From Rhyzopertha dominica (lineage: Eukaryota; Arthropoda; Insecta; Coleoptera; Bostrichidae), in assembly GCA_025024175.1 (NCBI GenBank), contig QCXZ01000001.1, positions 23,988,942 through 24,052,941 of the forward strand: a stretch of DNA of 64,000 nucleotides, written 5' to 3'. This document shows positions 33,710 through 45,869 of this stretch, piece after piece. A program made the translations under genes and the position numbers. Position 1 is the first letter of the stretch; each line of letters starts with the position of its first letter. The notes beneath the pieces are model-generated. The model was not told the DNA's origin. It saw nothing but the letters and a program-made list of their open reading frames with translations, and searched no databases.

Positions 33710-36590
33710 AGAAAACTTGTAGATTTAGAATTCTTTCAGTTTCACTAGAATTTACAGATGACATTGTGGCAGAGTGTGAATTGACTGACCACCCTTTGAA
33801 GTTTCGTTCGCTACTTTTTAAAGTAATTTTTGATCTTCATCTTAAGTACGTGTAAAATAACAATATTCGTGCACGTTTTGATTGCTTTTATGCCAAATAA
33901 TAAGGGCTAGAATAATACAAAAAATGCCTACGGTTCCATATAAAAAAGTTGATTACGCCATATTTTCGTCATAGTAAAAGACTGCTCTGTTTCAATAGAC
34001 TCAGAGTAAAAATGTTTTTAAACCTTAGGTTACCTGTTTCAGCGTTTCGACACTTTGTATAGAACACACATAGAGAAAGTATGTAACCAAACCAGTAGCT
34101 TTAACAATGACAGTAGTTATTAAAATTTCCTTTTATTTTCCCTGCACTTGATGTTCCATTGCTTTCTCATATTATCTCATATCAACAATTTTGCTATCGT
34201 TGTTTATTAACAGATAGGTTTTTACGAACCGCTTTTTGCGCACTAAAAGTAAATGAGAAGCAAATATGCTCTACAAATTTAAATCAGGTATGCACTGTTT
34301 AGCTCATTATCTCCCTTTATGAAGCTGCTGAAATTTATATTTATATTTTTCTATTTAGTGCATGCTCCAGTTGTGGTCAAAATATGCATATTACATTTGC
34401 ATGTTAATATTCGCGATCGGTTTAAAGCTCTATTTGTGGTTGATGTTGGGGAGTGAACTAATTACGATGTAAACAAGTTCTGGCTACACTTCCTACTAAG
34501 TGTAGTTTATGTTTGTTGTAGATGAGCAGGATATATTTGCCTATTATAAGCAATTTTGAAACAAATACGTAGTAACCGCATAAAATTAATGCGGAAGTAT
34601 AAAAGTGAATGTAAGCTGCCTGATCTAAAATTTTCACTACTAACCTGATGTGTTCCAAGAGGTTAAAAGAATAGATATACTATTTACCCGCACAATGCAT
34701 TTTTCTCAATAGGCACTGAAATATAACACCGCGTAATGTGTTTAGGTAAGTCAATATCTTACTACTTTTGACCTTTCGGGAGGTAATCGCAGTACGTTTC
34801 TTATCTCAAATGTAGCTGATGAGGCTATAATTGTTTCTTACTGACGTGTAGCGTAGATAAATATTCCATGTTTAATGTGCTTCAGTCTTGTTGTTCTAAA
34901 AGTAAGATTCGATAAGCTACAATGAGGGATTTGTTCATATTTATTAAAGAATATAAGGGATCTGTGGAAAGATTTTTTGATGTTTTACAAGTATAAACCT
35001 TGTTTGAGTTTCTGAGAATACAAAAGTGATTTATTACACAATTATTATCGTGTCGGAGAGGAAATGCAGATTTAATTGGCTCAAAACAACCAAACCGTCT
35101 CTTCATAGGATTGTAAGACGGTTACTGAATTCTGTGAAATATATTTATATCCAAACTATCGATTTAATAAATTATCTTGCAGTCTCTGTTATTTAAATCC
35201 TTTTTGGTCAACTTGGTACTGAAAGCCTCAAATTAATTGATTTTTACCCGCACGTAAATTACGGAACAATGTAGTAATATGTTTTTATTACCAAGTCAAA
35301 TAAATAAATAATGGATTATTAATATTAAGCAATCTCGCTTCGTTGACGTAACTTTTTACATGTCTGTGGTGAGACTGATAACTGCTCATACCGCATACAC
35401 GTAATACTTCAGAAATAAGCGAAATTTAAAAAAAAAACTAAAAAGTAGAAAGACTCCTTAGTAAGTATCTATAAGAAAAAAAACACTGTCAAAAATAAAA
35501 CTTTTATTTAGCAGAACCTGATTTTTGTTCAGGTGTGGTTTTTCTAGACTGCTGGGATTTTAAAGTTATCTGTAGGAACTTTTACGACACTTTTTTTGTT
35601 GGTGTGAAAATTCTGATGCGCTCCACACTGACTATATAAAAAGAGAATTATGATTGCATGACATACTTCTTTCTTTACAATATTTGTACTCACCATGAAA
35701 GCCTTAAAGATGCAAGAAAAAGCAAGAACGGTATGTATTAACAGTATCAACTGATTTATCCCTTCTTTCGTTGACCAAAGTATAAGTATACTACATGAAG
35801 AACAATCAAATGAAGCTCAAACGTTTTCAGCAAAAATAACTCGATTTCACTATGAAAATTCCAAACTGTATTTTAGTGTTGATATATTTGAAATACATAA
35901 TCAAATACAAGAAAAAATATAAGCATATCTTTTCACATCAGTTTGTTTTCGTGTTAAGCTTACAACCAGAATAATTGTGCTACCCTAAACCTACCATGCC
36001 ATTCAATAAGTAAAAATTGACAGTATCAAACAAAATTATTTTAGTCGTTACAACTCTACCATTTTACACATAATGATACAAAATAGCATTATTACATAAT
36101 GCTACTGCAAAAATTGATTTGGCCTGGGGTAGCCAGAAAGACAAGCAGTTGTTTTTAACTTTACTGCAGCATAATGTGCTGAAACTGTTATTATATATAT
36201 TGGCATCAAAAGACAAAATATCACCATTTAATAAAAAACCTGTTTCAACTGTAAGAAAATAGAAAAAAATAACAATAACAGCAGACCACATAGGTTTTGT
36301 GTTTTTTAGACGCAAAATAGTTGAGAGTTATGTCTCAATAAAGGTCACTTGCGGTCATCTAAATCTTGAGAAAATGTTTAACTCGTTTTGAATTTTAATT
36401 GTTCATTGTATTCGTATTTCAATCGAATAAGAGAACTGAAGATAATACATTAATCAGTATTTACAGACTGTTACGATTACATATCGACTGAAGAAAGAAT
36501 TCCAACATGATCACACTACCCTATTGCACATATAAGAAAATTTAAGTATTTATAACACGTTTTACTAACAGTGAGAATGCATACCTATTT
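33710..36590. other. No gene recognised; several weak minus-strand frames
   Basis: Minus-strand frames at 34458-34658, 34882-35106, 35544-35750 and 36064-36315 have no known domain. The last contains a good acceptor (TCTATTTTCTTACAG, about 36244-36258) followed by open frame, so one exon is possible, but there is no partner. Confidence 0.25.
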
Positions 36591-36599
36591 ACATTTTGC

Positions 36600-37415
36600 T
36601 GGCTGAGTTTATAAATCTACCATAAGCTACAATAATATTGTGGCAGAAGGGTCTCCTCAGAGAGTCATTACGAAGAGTTTGATTAGAAGTGTACTAAGGA
36701 GCATTGGCAATCATATAGAGTGTTGTAGACTGGAAGCGTTGGATTATATTAAGCATTGTATGACTTGCTCACTCTCAGTGTATACAAGATTACAGCCAGG
36801 AATGAAGTATAATTGTATTGTATAAAAGCATTCTGTTTTAAAACGAGTGAGTACTTTCTTCTTATTAGCCAGTATATTTTATTTTAAGTCCCTCTACGTT
36901 GATGCTGACATATACTTATTCTGCGCTAGTCTTCAGTTTAGTTTAAGACAGAGGTGTCTTGGTTTTAAGAAACTAGTAGGTTGTTTGTTGTAAGTGAAGG
37001 GCAGGATGTATGTTTGGTCAGGAATGTCACGTTTTAAGCCATTTTGCAATTGGATGAATGTACCTTTGCTGCTACCTTTGCGATATTATCTGCAAAGTTT
37101 CCTGGTTCTGCTTTGGTTCATATATAGCTAGTGACATCATTTATAGACACATTAGTGGACCCTAAAAGCTTACAGTAGCCTGATTTTTCTTTAATGTAAG
37201 ATATATTTCTTCGCCTATTTTTCGATGTATCAAATAGGTATGATTTGATTATGAGGTAAAAGTGAGTTGGAAATAATCTTGACTTCTGATGGTAGATCTT
37301 GATGTTATAGTCTATAAAATGCCCCACTGATGTGAAGGAATACAGCAAAGTAATACATTTTCTGGCGTAGCGCTGTCTGGATTGTATTAAATAATTTATC
37401 ATAGTACTAGCGGAC
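36600..37415 (-). pseudogene. Jockey LINE ORF2 relic (RT to C-terminus)
   Basis: Minus strand, in order: MYYFAVFLHISGAFYRL (the FLDxxxAFDxVWH box), FPTHFYLIIKSYLFD, a decayed VPQGS region (KLLGST), SNCKMA-stop-NVTFLTKHTSCP (the KSxHVTFT-x-TCP box of jockey elements), then KIYWLIRRKYSLVL near the C-terminus. The combination is diagnostic for jockey-clade LINEs. Upstream (right) it stops abruptly at 37.42 kb, where a tandem-repeat unit begins. Confidence 0.7.
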
Positions 37416-37423
37416 CTGGCAGA

Positions 37424-38095
37424 TGTTGTCCTGCATGATATTCCAAGCGATTAGGATATTAAAATGAATGAAATGAATGAATGAATGAATGAATGAACGA
37501 ATGAATGAATGAATGAATGAATGCAAACACAAAAATTCATTCACGTCGNTCCCGCCGTTTAGTTGCTATATAGATAAATAACCTAGATACCCACATCTAA
37601 ACCATCCAGGGCGCCACCCAAACGCATACAAAAAAATTCATTCAAATCGGTCCAGCCGTTTAGGAGGAAATAAGCTAGATACCGAATGCAGCGCCATCTG
37701 CCGGGCTGATTTGTGAATCTAAACCAACCATTCGCATACAAAAAAAATTCATTCACATCGGTCCAGCCGTTTAGGAGGATCTAGATAAATAACCTGGATA
37801 CCGACTGCAGCGCCATCTGCCGGACTGATTTGTGAATCTTAAACATCCATGGCGCCACCCAAATGCATACAAAAAACTCATTCAAATCGGTCCAGCCGTT
37901 TAGGAGGATCTAGATAAATAACCTAGATACCGACTTCAGCTTCAGCTTCAGCTTCACCTGCCGGACTGATTTGCGAATCTAAACCATCCAGGGCGCCACC
38001 CAAACGCATACAAAAAAATTCATTCAAATCGGCCCAATCGTTTATGAGGAATTTGATCAGATACATACGTACGATAGAATTTTATATATAAAGAT
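37424..38095 (+). repeat. Dispersed repeat with five internal tandem cores
   Basis: Starts near GGACCTGGCAGATGTTGTCC, passes through a GAAT microsatellite, then five copies of a unit centred on TTCATTCAAATCGGTCCAGC, at 37536, 37636, 37747, 37876 and 38018. The period grows from 100 to 142 bp. Units also carry GGCGCCACCCAAACGCATAC and GCAGCGCCATCTGCCGG. It ends TTTATATATAAAGAT. From memory, this core is widespread in arthropod repeats, often at RTE-type or SINE-like 3' ends; I cannot confirm the class here. Confidence 0.65.
37463..37523. repeat. (GAAT)n microsatellite
   Basis: About fourteen GAAT units, with single-base interruptions, inside the dispersed repeat. Confidence 0.9.
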
Positions 38096-38214
38096 TGTAT
38101 CATGATGACGAAATCCAGATTGATGCTTTTGGGAACAGTTCTCTTTTGGATCTCGTTTTCGTTAATTGTCTTTTCAAGGCTTTACAACAACTTAGGTTAT
38201 TACCTATGGCCATT

Positions 38215-38260
38215 ACATACGCTCTCCTAATATTTTAGGAGAGCGTATGTAATGGCCATA
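38215..38260. repeat. Perfect 26-bp hairpin with 4-nt loop
   Basis: Arms 38215-38230 continuing the left flank into GCTCTCCTAA and 38235-38260 are exact reverse complements over the full arm; the loop is TATT. Both strands therefore read TATGGCCATTACATACGC at the start. No poly(A) or target duplication is visible. Confidence 0.85.
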
Positions 38261-38269
38261 AAATTTGAT

Positions 38270-40050
38270 TAGGTTTTTACAAATCTTAGTTGTTGTGCTC
38301 AACAGGTAGTAGAAAGCTATTACCCGAGAGATGCTTTGAAAGCCTGCTTATTGACCTTTAGTAATAAAATCATAAGTAGCCGTTTCTATTAGACTTGTAC
38401 TTTTTGGACACGTATATTGATGTTAATATTGATGCTGAGATATTTTTGGGAAGCTTACCAATTGATTTTGCAGCTCCTTGGTTGAGGCATATGCTATTTG
38501 CTTTGTCGTTGTACTTATTCTACTATGTTAATGTAGTTGGCCGATAGACCATTAGTAATACACAAATTAAGTAAATCGGTTTTGTTTCTGGAAATAGAGA
38601 ATCTAGTAGAGTATCTGTAGAAATGCACTTTTTATTGTAGTCTGTTACAGTTTTTTTAGTTGCATTCCCTTGGTAGTTGATAAACGTGCGCCCCATCCTA
38701 CACGCTCAATATTGCAATAAATTTTGAAATGAAAACTTAGAATGTTATGTAGTTATAAATACGAGTATTTCGTTAGTTGAAGTTGACATATGCAACTAAA
38801 ATGAACTTTATTGCCAAGGAGTTCTCAGAAAAATGCTTATTTGTGAAATGTATTAGACTGACAATTCGCACATACGGGTAATGAGGTACCACAAAAAATA
38901 ACATGTTACAGGACTCCTAGTAAGATTTACGTCTATGGTAGTTTGCACTCCACTGTTGAGTTAAAATTTGGTAGATACTGCACATGCGTCGCATAGTGTT
39001 TCGTGATATTACAGAGCTTAATGTATTGAACAATGGTGTTACCTGCATGTATGCACTGTACATATTCCACACCCATGAAATAGTCATTTGGACACATGGG
39101 GCGTGTAATCCCAATGGCAGGGTATCAGCGAAATCAATATCACATGCACGTTGCGCACGTAATCATTGATGTGTAAATTGTTCTGGTTTCTTTTTTATAA
39201 ATGCATCTAGTATTTAAGCGCCAACATGTATTAATTAATCTTATAACTTACTTTGCTTGAATGTACCGGTGTGGCCGCCAGGATTATATACGTCTCTCCC
39301 GTAAATGTAATTCAGAAACGCTAGAGTACAGTGTTCCCAACAAACTTTATGTGCACGAGTTCTCGGAAGTTTAGAAGCCAACCGTGTAGGTCCTATACGT
39401 AGTTAGCTTGTCGTTCATCGTCACTGCAGAGATATACAGCTAAAAATTAGCTTCGCCTGAGGCCATTTACGAACAACTGGCTGTAGCTTAAGTTTCGTTT
39501 GTAGAATTCACTGCACAAGACACACATCCACATACGCTTCTAACATGGAAGCTTACTTGATGTTCACACTACGTTTTCCCGTTATACATTTTAGCCCTTT
39601 CAACGCCTACTAGATTACCTTGATGAGGGCAACGCGCCAAAGGATCTCCTCAAAACTTTCTCATTACGCACGAACATGTTGACTTGTGGTTCCGCATATC
39701 TCGCTAAATATGTCTATTAAACATCCCTTTCAAGGCAATTAGTCTTAGTTCATCTACTAATCCGTGTATTAATAGTCAACTAGCTAAATTTCGCCTTGGC
39801 TGTTCATGCCGCAAGTTTAGAGGATTCACGAATTAATCGATTGTTATGATACAACGGTGGAGCGTCAAACCGATAGTAATGTCTGTTTGGAACACTCTCT
39901 ATTTGGAGGAAATATAAGTTACAGGAATAACCCTTTAAACTTAAGTTGATAGTTATTTAAAAGTATATACTTAGTAGTAAATCATGTCTGTAACTATGAA
40001 AATTTACATGTTTTATCAATTCCTTGTTTGTATATAATTGCCATATTTCT
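38270..40050. other. No feature supported
   Basis: Overlapping opposite-strand frames around 38917-39169 shadow each other and have no family signal. Moderately less AT-rich between 39240 and 39620 without a recognisable cause. Confidence 0.3.
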
Positions 40051-40083
40051 AAAGTTTGTGGTCTTATTTTCATCTTTTCATAG

Positions 40084-40310
40084 TAATCATTATTTCTGAT
40101 AGTATAGGAGAAACAGACCAGGAGGAATTAATAAAAGCATTGCCAGCATTTTTACTATTAATGGAAGCGCTATTCAAGATCGCCTGTAATACGACTTCTT
40201 CAGGACTATTTGCGATTCCTCTCGAATTTTCCCTAAGGCGTGGAGTCGACATTCTTTCAGCTGGCTTTTCATTTTTGCAAGATGAAAGAGTGCTAGGTGT
40301 GGCGAATAAG
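40084..40310 (+). CDS. Candidate exon, faintly odorant-receptor-like
   Basis: A 227-nt stop-free stretch between an acceptor (CTTATTTTCATCTTTTCATAG) and a donor (AATAAGGTGTGT). It encodes SDSIGETDQEELIKALPAFL, then LLMEALFKIA. The acidic stretch, hydrophobic segment and final Lys loosely resemble the early part of insect odorant receptors. The second half does not continue that resemblance. No neighbouring exon found, so this could be chance. Confidence 0.22.
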
Positions 40311-40796
40311 GTGTGTTTTGTTCAAATACATCTGACTTTTCTCCAAAGTTGCCTTACACGAGCACGGTGTACTAGTTCACAAATGCAGTTGTATACAGCA
40401 CGTTGTCCCTCAGTACCTAACAATTAGAAATCGTTAACTGTTCCTTGTTGATTATAGCAAAAAAATGTAGCAAAAATTATTCACGATCCACGTCCTGGAT
40501 GGCGTGTCGTATGTTCTGAAGGATTATATCACAACATTTCGGTGATGTTTTTTGGATTGAATCATTGAAAGCGTAACGTAACGCGTGTCATTCTCAATTG
40601 ACTAACGGCCCGAATTAAAACATTTGATCCGTCAAACGCTTAAACCAAGTTTTAGTGTGTTTCAGTCGCTGTTTTGTTCACTTTACAACAAAATTTAACC
40701 CAACCCCTTGCTGTGCGGCTGGAGCCATCAGAAAGATCACCGAACGAAATACTGCTGTTAACAAATTGGTTTATGCTTAGCTATGCCTAGCGAATA

Positions 40797-40940
40797 TGAC
40801 GTCATCTGGCATACCGTTTCCACAAAACAAGGTTTATACTCCAGAGAGTGGTGCGTTTTTGCACTATGATTGGTCGCCACCTAAATTCCCATAACTTCTG
40901 GGTAACATCTAGTATATATAGCTGTTTTCGTAATCAGTCA
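40797..40940 (+). promoter_or_regulatory. Candidate RNA polymerase II promoter
   Basis: In order: TGACGTCA (40797-40804), an inverted CCAAT (GATTGG, about 40868), TATATATA (40913-40920) and an arthropod initiator-like TCAGTCA (40934-40940). An ATG follows at 40948 but opens only 13 codons before a stop. TATA-to-initiator spacing is slightly short. It may drive a spliced host transcript or be part of a transposon end. Confidence 0.35.
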
Positions 40941-40949
40941 TACAAAAAT

Positions 40950-42795
40950 GTTCTTCCATCAGACTAACATTTATGTTGTACTGCTTTAGCCTTGGTTTCA
41001 GCTTTACAGTTCGCTTTTCTGTCTGATGTCCGATGGATCCGTCGGTTGCTTGGGTTTTGTGCTATGATTACTCGCGAAAAAGTGGTTTTCATAACCTCTC
41101 AGTCCGATTTTTGTTGCGTATACTCAGTCATCACCCCTTACCCTGTAAGGTTCAAGGTATTTTGAGAACAATTTGTTCTTGTCAGATTATAGTCTGTGCA
41201 GCTCATTTTGTCTCGTTTATTTTCGGCATTAGTACTCATATGGAACTGTTTCGAACTAAGGCTTCTTCTCTTCATCTATATATTTCACCGAACTCATTTG
41301 CATTAATAATTAGGGTATTAAATGAATTCAACTTTGTTAGCATTGAATTTTCCACGTAGTGCAGCTCTGCTCGCTTTGTTTAGATCCTATTGAAAAATCA
41401 TCTCTAATAATATGAATATAATTATCAGAATCAAAAAGGGNTCTTGCTGCCATACCACCTATTTTTAGTTAATNACATAATCACCTAAATTATGGCCAAG
41501 GAAACTTNTATTATGCCAAGTTGTAAGCATTTTCAAACATGTTGTTATCTGTTCTTTGAAAACGAATCTTTTTGAATCTACTTGTCAACATCTGCTGTTT
41601 GAAATTGGGATTAAAAGGGCAAATCACCTATTAAAATTATTCAAGTTTTTGGCTCCCTTACATCACCATCATGCTAATAAGTATCAGATTAAAATTTCTG
41701 CTCGATACTAGATTAGCTGATTGTCTCATTTTTAGATTATATTCTTGCGGATATTCGTGTTTCTTCATATCGTTATCCACTAACAAGCGCCGAATTTGGA
41801 CGTTGCGTTTGTGACTTTTACATTTGGAACTGCTCCTTTAGACATTGCTTCAGCTTTATTTGTAGTATTATTGTAAAATGGTATTTCGAGTTCTTTAATT
41901 TGACTACTGTTCGTTTTTAAACATTACATTTTATTGTTTAATTAAACGACTTAAAAACAAGCCGATTGTGTATGCTTTCCTTTGCGTGCTTTATCAGATA
42001 ATTCTGACGACGAAACAATCAGTTTGTTTCTAAGCTGAACACACAATAAATAGACAACATTGTCTTCAAACCCAAATCATTAGGAGGAATTTTTAAGAAA
42101 AACTCTGCAACGAAAATCGGAATCATAAAGAAGGTAGGTATTATTCTGGCCCACATAATATGTTGATGATATTTTTTGTATTTGAAGGGCAACTGACAAG
42201 CAGTTGGATGTATGTATTCTTAAAATTCTTAAATGCAGTAAATAAAAAAAAACTATTTCCCGAGACGGAAAAGAATAACGAACGGCTGGACTCATCGACG
42301 TCCGTAAAGAACAGTAAAAACGACTTTGGTATGGAAAACCGACACAACATGCTCAAATCAATCATTATAAATAAGCAAAAAAATATTCCCACGACCAATA
42401 CTTACCGAATATTACCGAAAGTCGACTTTCATACCCACGCCAGATTTCTTATAATATAATTTGGTGTCCCCTGTGATCAAAATTCTGACATCTGAGCACC
42501 GTACAGTTTTGATGCTCTTTTAAAATGGCTATTATTTCAAAACGATCCTAAGAGCATAAAACATGTTTCACAATGAGTGCACTTTCAAAGCCACCTAAAT
42601 GAAATATTTTCTTGTACCTACTTGTTAGTTTCTCTAGATTCAGGACGTTGCGTTGTTATTCAGCGCAGATGTATTGTAAAACAAATTTTATTTGAAAAGC
42701 AACACATGCTTCCTTGTTTTTAAATCTTCATTGTACCATTGTCTTACCAATATTTCTGTTTTTGTGTGCCAGTGGAGTTCTCTAAAGTCTGCCTG
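40950..42795. other. Frames without family assignment
   Basis: A 108-codon frame (41033-41359, +) follows the promoter-like block but starts at a TTG-type codon. Frames at 42080-42459 on both strands overlap one another. N bases at about 41431, 41474 and 41508 may disturb reading. Confidence 0.3.
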
Positions 42796-42800
42796 CTGTT

Positions 42801-42807
42801 TTTATTA

Positions 42808-42883
<76 letters not shown>

Positions 42884-42920
42884 TATTATTATTATTATTA
42901 TTATTAGAATTATTATTAGT
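42801..42920. repeat. (TTA)n microsatellite
   Basis: About 40 trinucleotide units with two interruptions. The Tyr-rich and Leu-rich frames across it are products of the repeat. Confidence 0.95.
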
Positions 42921-43130
42921 ATTTATTAAAACACGATATTTTGTTTTACCTACCTACGAGTATAAGATATAATGGATCACCTAAACTAAAATTGCCAATT
43001 GAATGTAACCATTAATTATGCAAAATCTTGGTTTTTGTGCTCAATTATGCAAATAATAAGATGTGGGTAAGCGAACATTTAAATATCGTAGTTTACTGTA
43101 CCCCCCTCTTACATTTGTAATTTGCAACAG

Positions 43131-43439
43131 CATAATCCTACGAGTACAACAATTGGTGGAGGCGCTAGGCAGGCGACGTTCAGCGAATACAACATTGCTA
43201 AAGCAAGAGAAAATGAAATTGCCGAACGGCACTAAAGAAGCCGTACAGTCGCGCACATCCTCAAGCAATTTCAAATACTTGAAATCTAGCGTTGCCTCTT
43301 TTAAAACTCCGCCTGGACGGATCTGCTTCCATAACCTAGTTCACTACGCTATAAAATCATGCTCAAAATGGACGAGGAAAATTGCATCTGCAGCTGGTGC
43401 ATTTCGCGGAATAAAGAAACAGCTCCCCAATGTTGTCAG
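43131..43439 (+). CDS. Candidate internal coding exon
   Basis: A 309-nt segment begins after a strong acceptor (pyrimidine tract plus TTTGCAACAG ending 43130) and ends at a consensus donor (TCAG|GTATGT at 43440). One frame is open throughout (102 codons plus split codons, symmetric phase), rich in Lys, Arg and Ser, with GC clearly above its surroundings. It has no domain that I recognise. A second frame holds a short ATG segment, DEENCICSWCISRNKETAP, near the donor, so the coding frame is not certain. Confidence 0.35.
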
Positions 43440-43449
43440 GTATGTTGTC

Positions 43450-44985
43450 ATTTCATGTAGTTCTGTATTTATCTCTAATAACTAGAGCGCGCTGCTTACC
43501 TCTATAGGAATAGGATTCATCGTAACGTAATAGATCATTAGAAATAAATACGTTACTATATAATAGTAATAACAGTTATATTGCATGTACAGAGTGGGCA
43601 CTTTTGAAAGTAAACTTCTTTATCCCAATGGTGAAAACTGCAGCTCGATATTTATAGTACCCTTGTGTATACATATTATAGTGTGCTCACCTACATTGCG
43701 AAAAAACGGACAGATTTTGGGGGCGAAATGCGAGTGTTTCTGGGGCAGACGTTTGATGGCGCTGTAACGAATTTGTAAAATAGAAGTAATTGACGTTACC
43801 GGCATTTTGAGTATCCCTCATGTCCCCTACTTTAAAACCGTTCCTTTGCCGATGTTGCCAAGTGATGCTATAGTTATGCGAATGCAGAATACGAGTTCTA
43901 ATCATAAATAGTATATCCATATAAATTTATATTATAAAACGTATTAAAAGCAAAATCTTATGTCTTATGCAGCCATACTGTCTTACAAATCATTCTTTTA
44001 GTTCGTATAATGAACGTGTAATCTCCGTAAATGTTCGTGTACTTACATGCAAAATACAAGCTGCCAACATAGCTTTCTAAGAGTAACGCCTACGCCTATC
44101 GCAGGATATCCCATTAAAAGATGAACTCGGTTTTTTATAAATGCTTGGGTTGTTATTCCTCGTACGATTTATTGACTACCTATTTATAAGTACTTTGTCT
44201 ACAGGCAAAAGAAATCAGATCATTCAATATTACGTTTACTGTCCCGCAGCAGTTAAAATCTCAGATATATGTTTTATTATAACCAGACGGTCCGTGCGAT
44301 AATACTTCGAAAAACAATCGAATAAAACAGTCTTGCAAGTCTTGACAAACGAGACTCTCGAAGATAGGTCGTGTGAGGGTAGGTCAGGCTACAATATTTG
44401 TTATTTTATCGACTATGTAGTAAATGAGATACGGTCTCGGACACCTAATGTAACATAATAAGAGATGTGCTGTGATAACTTTACTAGGAACAGTAGAAAC
44501 TTATGTTGAAAAACTTGAAGATAATTAGGTAAAGAGACAAATAATAAGAATAAATGGATCTGTTGTTAATGTTTTATAACCAAATACGTCTTTAAATTTT
44601 ATTTCCAAATTAAATTTTCGCAAAACCCATAATACATAGGTAAATGCCAGCATTTCAACCTCTCCGCTGAACTCTTCAGTGGCGTAACAAATAAAAGTCA
44701 GTCAAACATATGGGGAAGAATTTGTTTTTATTACATATTCGGCTATTCTCTTGTATTAAGTGGGTTATTTCGAGGTGTAAGATCTGTATTTAGCAGATGG
44801 TTTAAAATGCGTTTCATGTAGATAAATAGCCTCTAAGGGGATCAAGTTGGACACGTGTTAACAGTTTTATATTTTTGACTGTGGTTATGATAAATCCGGA
44901 AAATGCTGCTTCCATATTATGCACTTCTAGTGGGGACTTTTCTCTGTCCTCATTATTTACGTGATGCATATTATGGCCTTTGAAT
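43450..44985. other. Contains one copy of a dispersed inverted pair
   Basis: 43661-43692 is a 32-bp exact reverse complement of 46263-46294, with weaker similarity outward on both sides. Beyond that nothing is recognised. Confidence 0.4.
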
Positions 44986-44989
44986 CTAA

Positions 44990-45544
44990 AGCTGGGTTCA
45001 CATTATTAACAATTTGTGTTGTGTGCCGTTCGTAAGCGGTCGGCCCGTGCGTCTAAAAAGCAGCACCTTCAGAGATTTGCAGCTGATTTTAGAATTCAGG
45101 AAATACTGTCATCCCAATTGCTTGCTTTTCTGTGATACAGTGGTTTGTTCTAGAAGTCTTAAGCTTTTTTTGTTTTTTCTGGTTATTTCGTCGCACATCT
45201 TCTTTGGACCAGTTACACTAACAGTAATTCAGAGAATTCAAACATCTGACATTGAAGACCCGATGCCCTGATGTCAACAGCAAGAAAATATCCATTGTGC
45301 TCAGTATGTGTTTTGCAGCAAATCTTGTTTTCATTTTTGAAGCGTCTACGTAGCGTTCATGTTTTAGCGCAAATTCCTTTTGATGTAGGTCAAAAAACCA
45401 CCAACCGACGGATAGCGTGCATCGTGCGCGACAGATATTTTTACGTTGATTTTTATGCGCCGCACACGTATGCACTACATTATTAAAATACATTTTTACG
45501 GCGCACACTGCACAACGCAAATTTTTACTAATGTGGACCCGGCT
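44990..45544. mobile_element. PIF/Harbinger-like MITE
   Basis: 555 bp with ~36-bp inverted ends (left AGCTGGGTTCACATTATTAA, right complement AGCCGGGTCCACATTAGTAA), flanked by TAA on both sides (44987-44989 and 45545-45547). A 3-bp TWA duplication is characteristic of PIF/Harbinger. Frames on both strands inside have no nuclease motifs, so it depends on transposase from elsewhere. Confidence 0.7.
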
Positions 45545-45638
45545 TAATACTTAGGCACCTATATTGTGTTTGGCCTGTGTACTTTTTTATATAGGAAGCA
45601 TTTAATTTCATAAATTCCATATTAGTTTAACTTTTAAC

Positions 45639-45800
45639 ATGTCTTCTTTATCCAAAATGTTACCTAATAGGATTGTTAATATACAGATAGATAGTAATCT
45701 TCAATACGTTCAATACAAATTAAAGTTAAAAAATCCCTTAATATTAAAAAGCTATGCTTTACCAAAAATTCATAAACTGCGAAATAAATATCAAAGTAGG
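45639..45800 (+). pseudogene. Penelope-like RT scrap (LPKIHK motif)
   Basis: A frame reads LKLKNPLILKSYALPKIHKL. Y-G/A-L-P-K-I-H-K followed by a basic residue is a hallmark of Penelope-type reverse transcriptases, where it lies just ahead of the first catalytic motif. The following P-L-R-P-I-V stretch is not readable. Only a short scrap survives. Its presence fits the hammerhead units elsewhere in the window. Confidence 0.4.
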
Positions 45801-45869
45801 TATAGTCGCAAATGTAAACGCTCCTACCTAATTAGCCAAATTAACAAAATTCGTCTATAAATTGCCAGC

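Noticed and set aside
37424..38095. CRISPR-like array
   Set aside because: Unit spacing is uneven, repeats are far longer than CRISPR repeats, and the genome is eukaryotic.
40056..40427. Complete odorant receptor gene
   Set aside because: At most one weak exon; no membrane segments or C-terminal exons found nearby.
42692..42972. Tyr-rich and Leu-rich open frames
   Set aside because: They are translations of the (TTA)n microsatellite.
43560..43805. Coding frames around the 32-bp inverted repeat
   Set aside because: Open frames on both strands coincide with the dispersed repeat and carry no domain.
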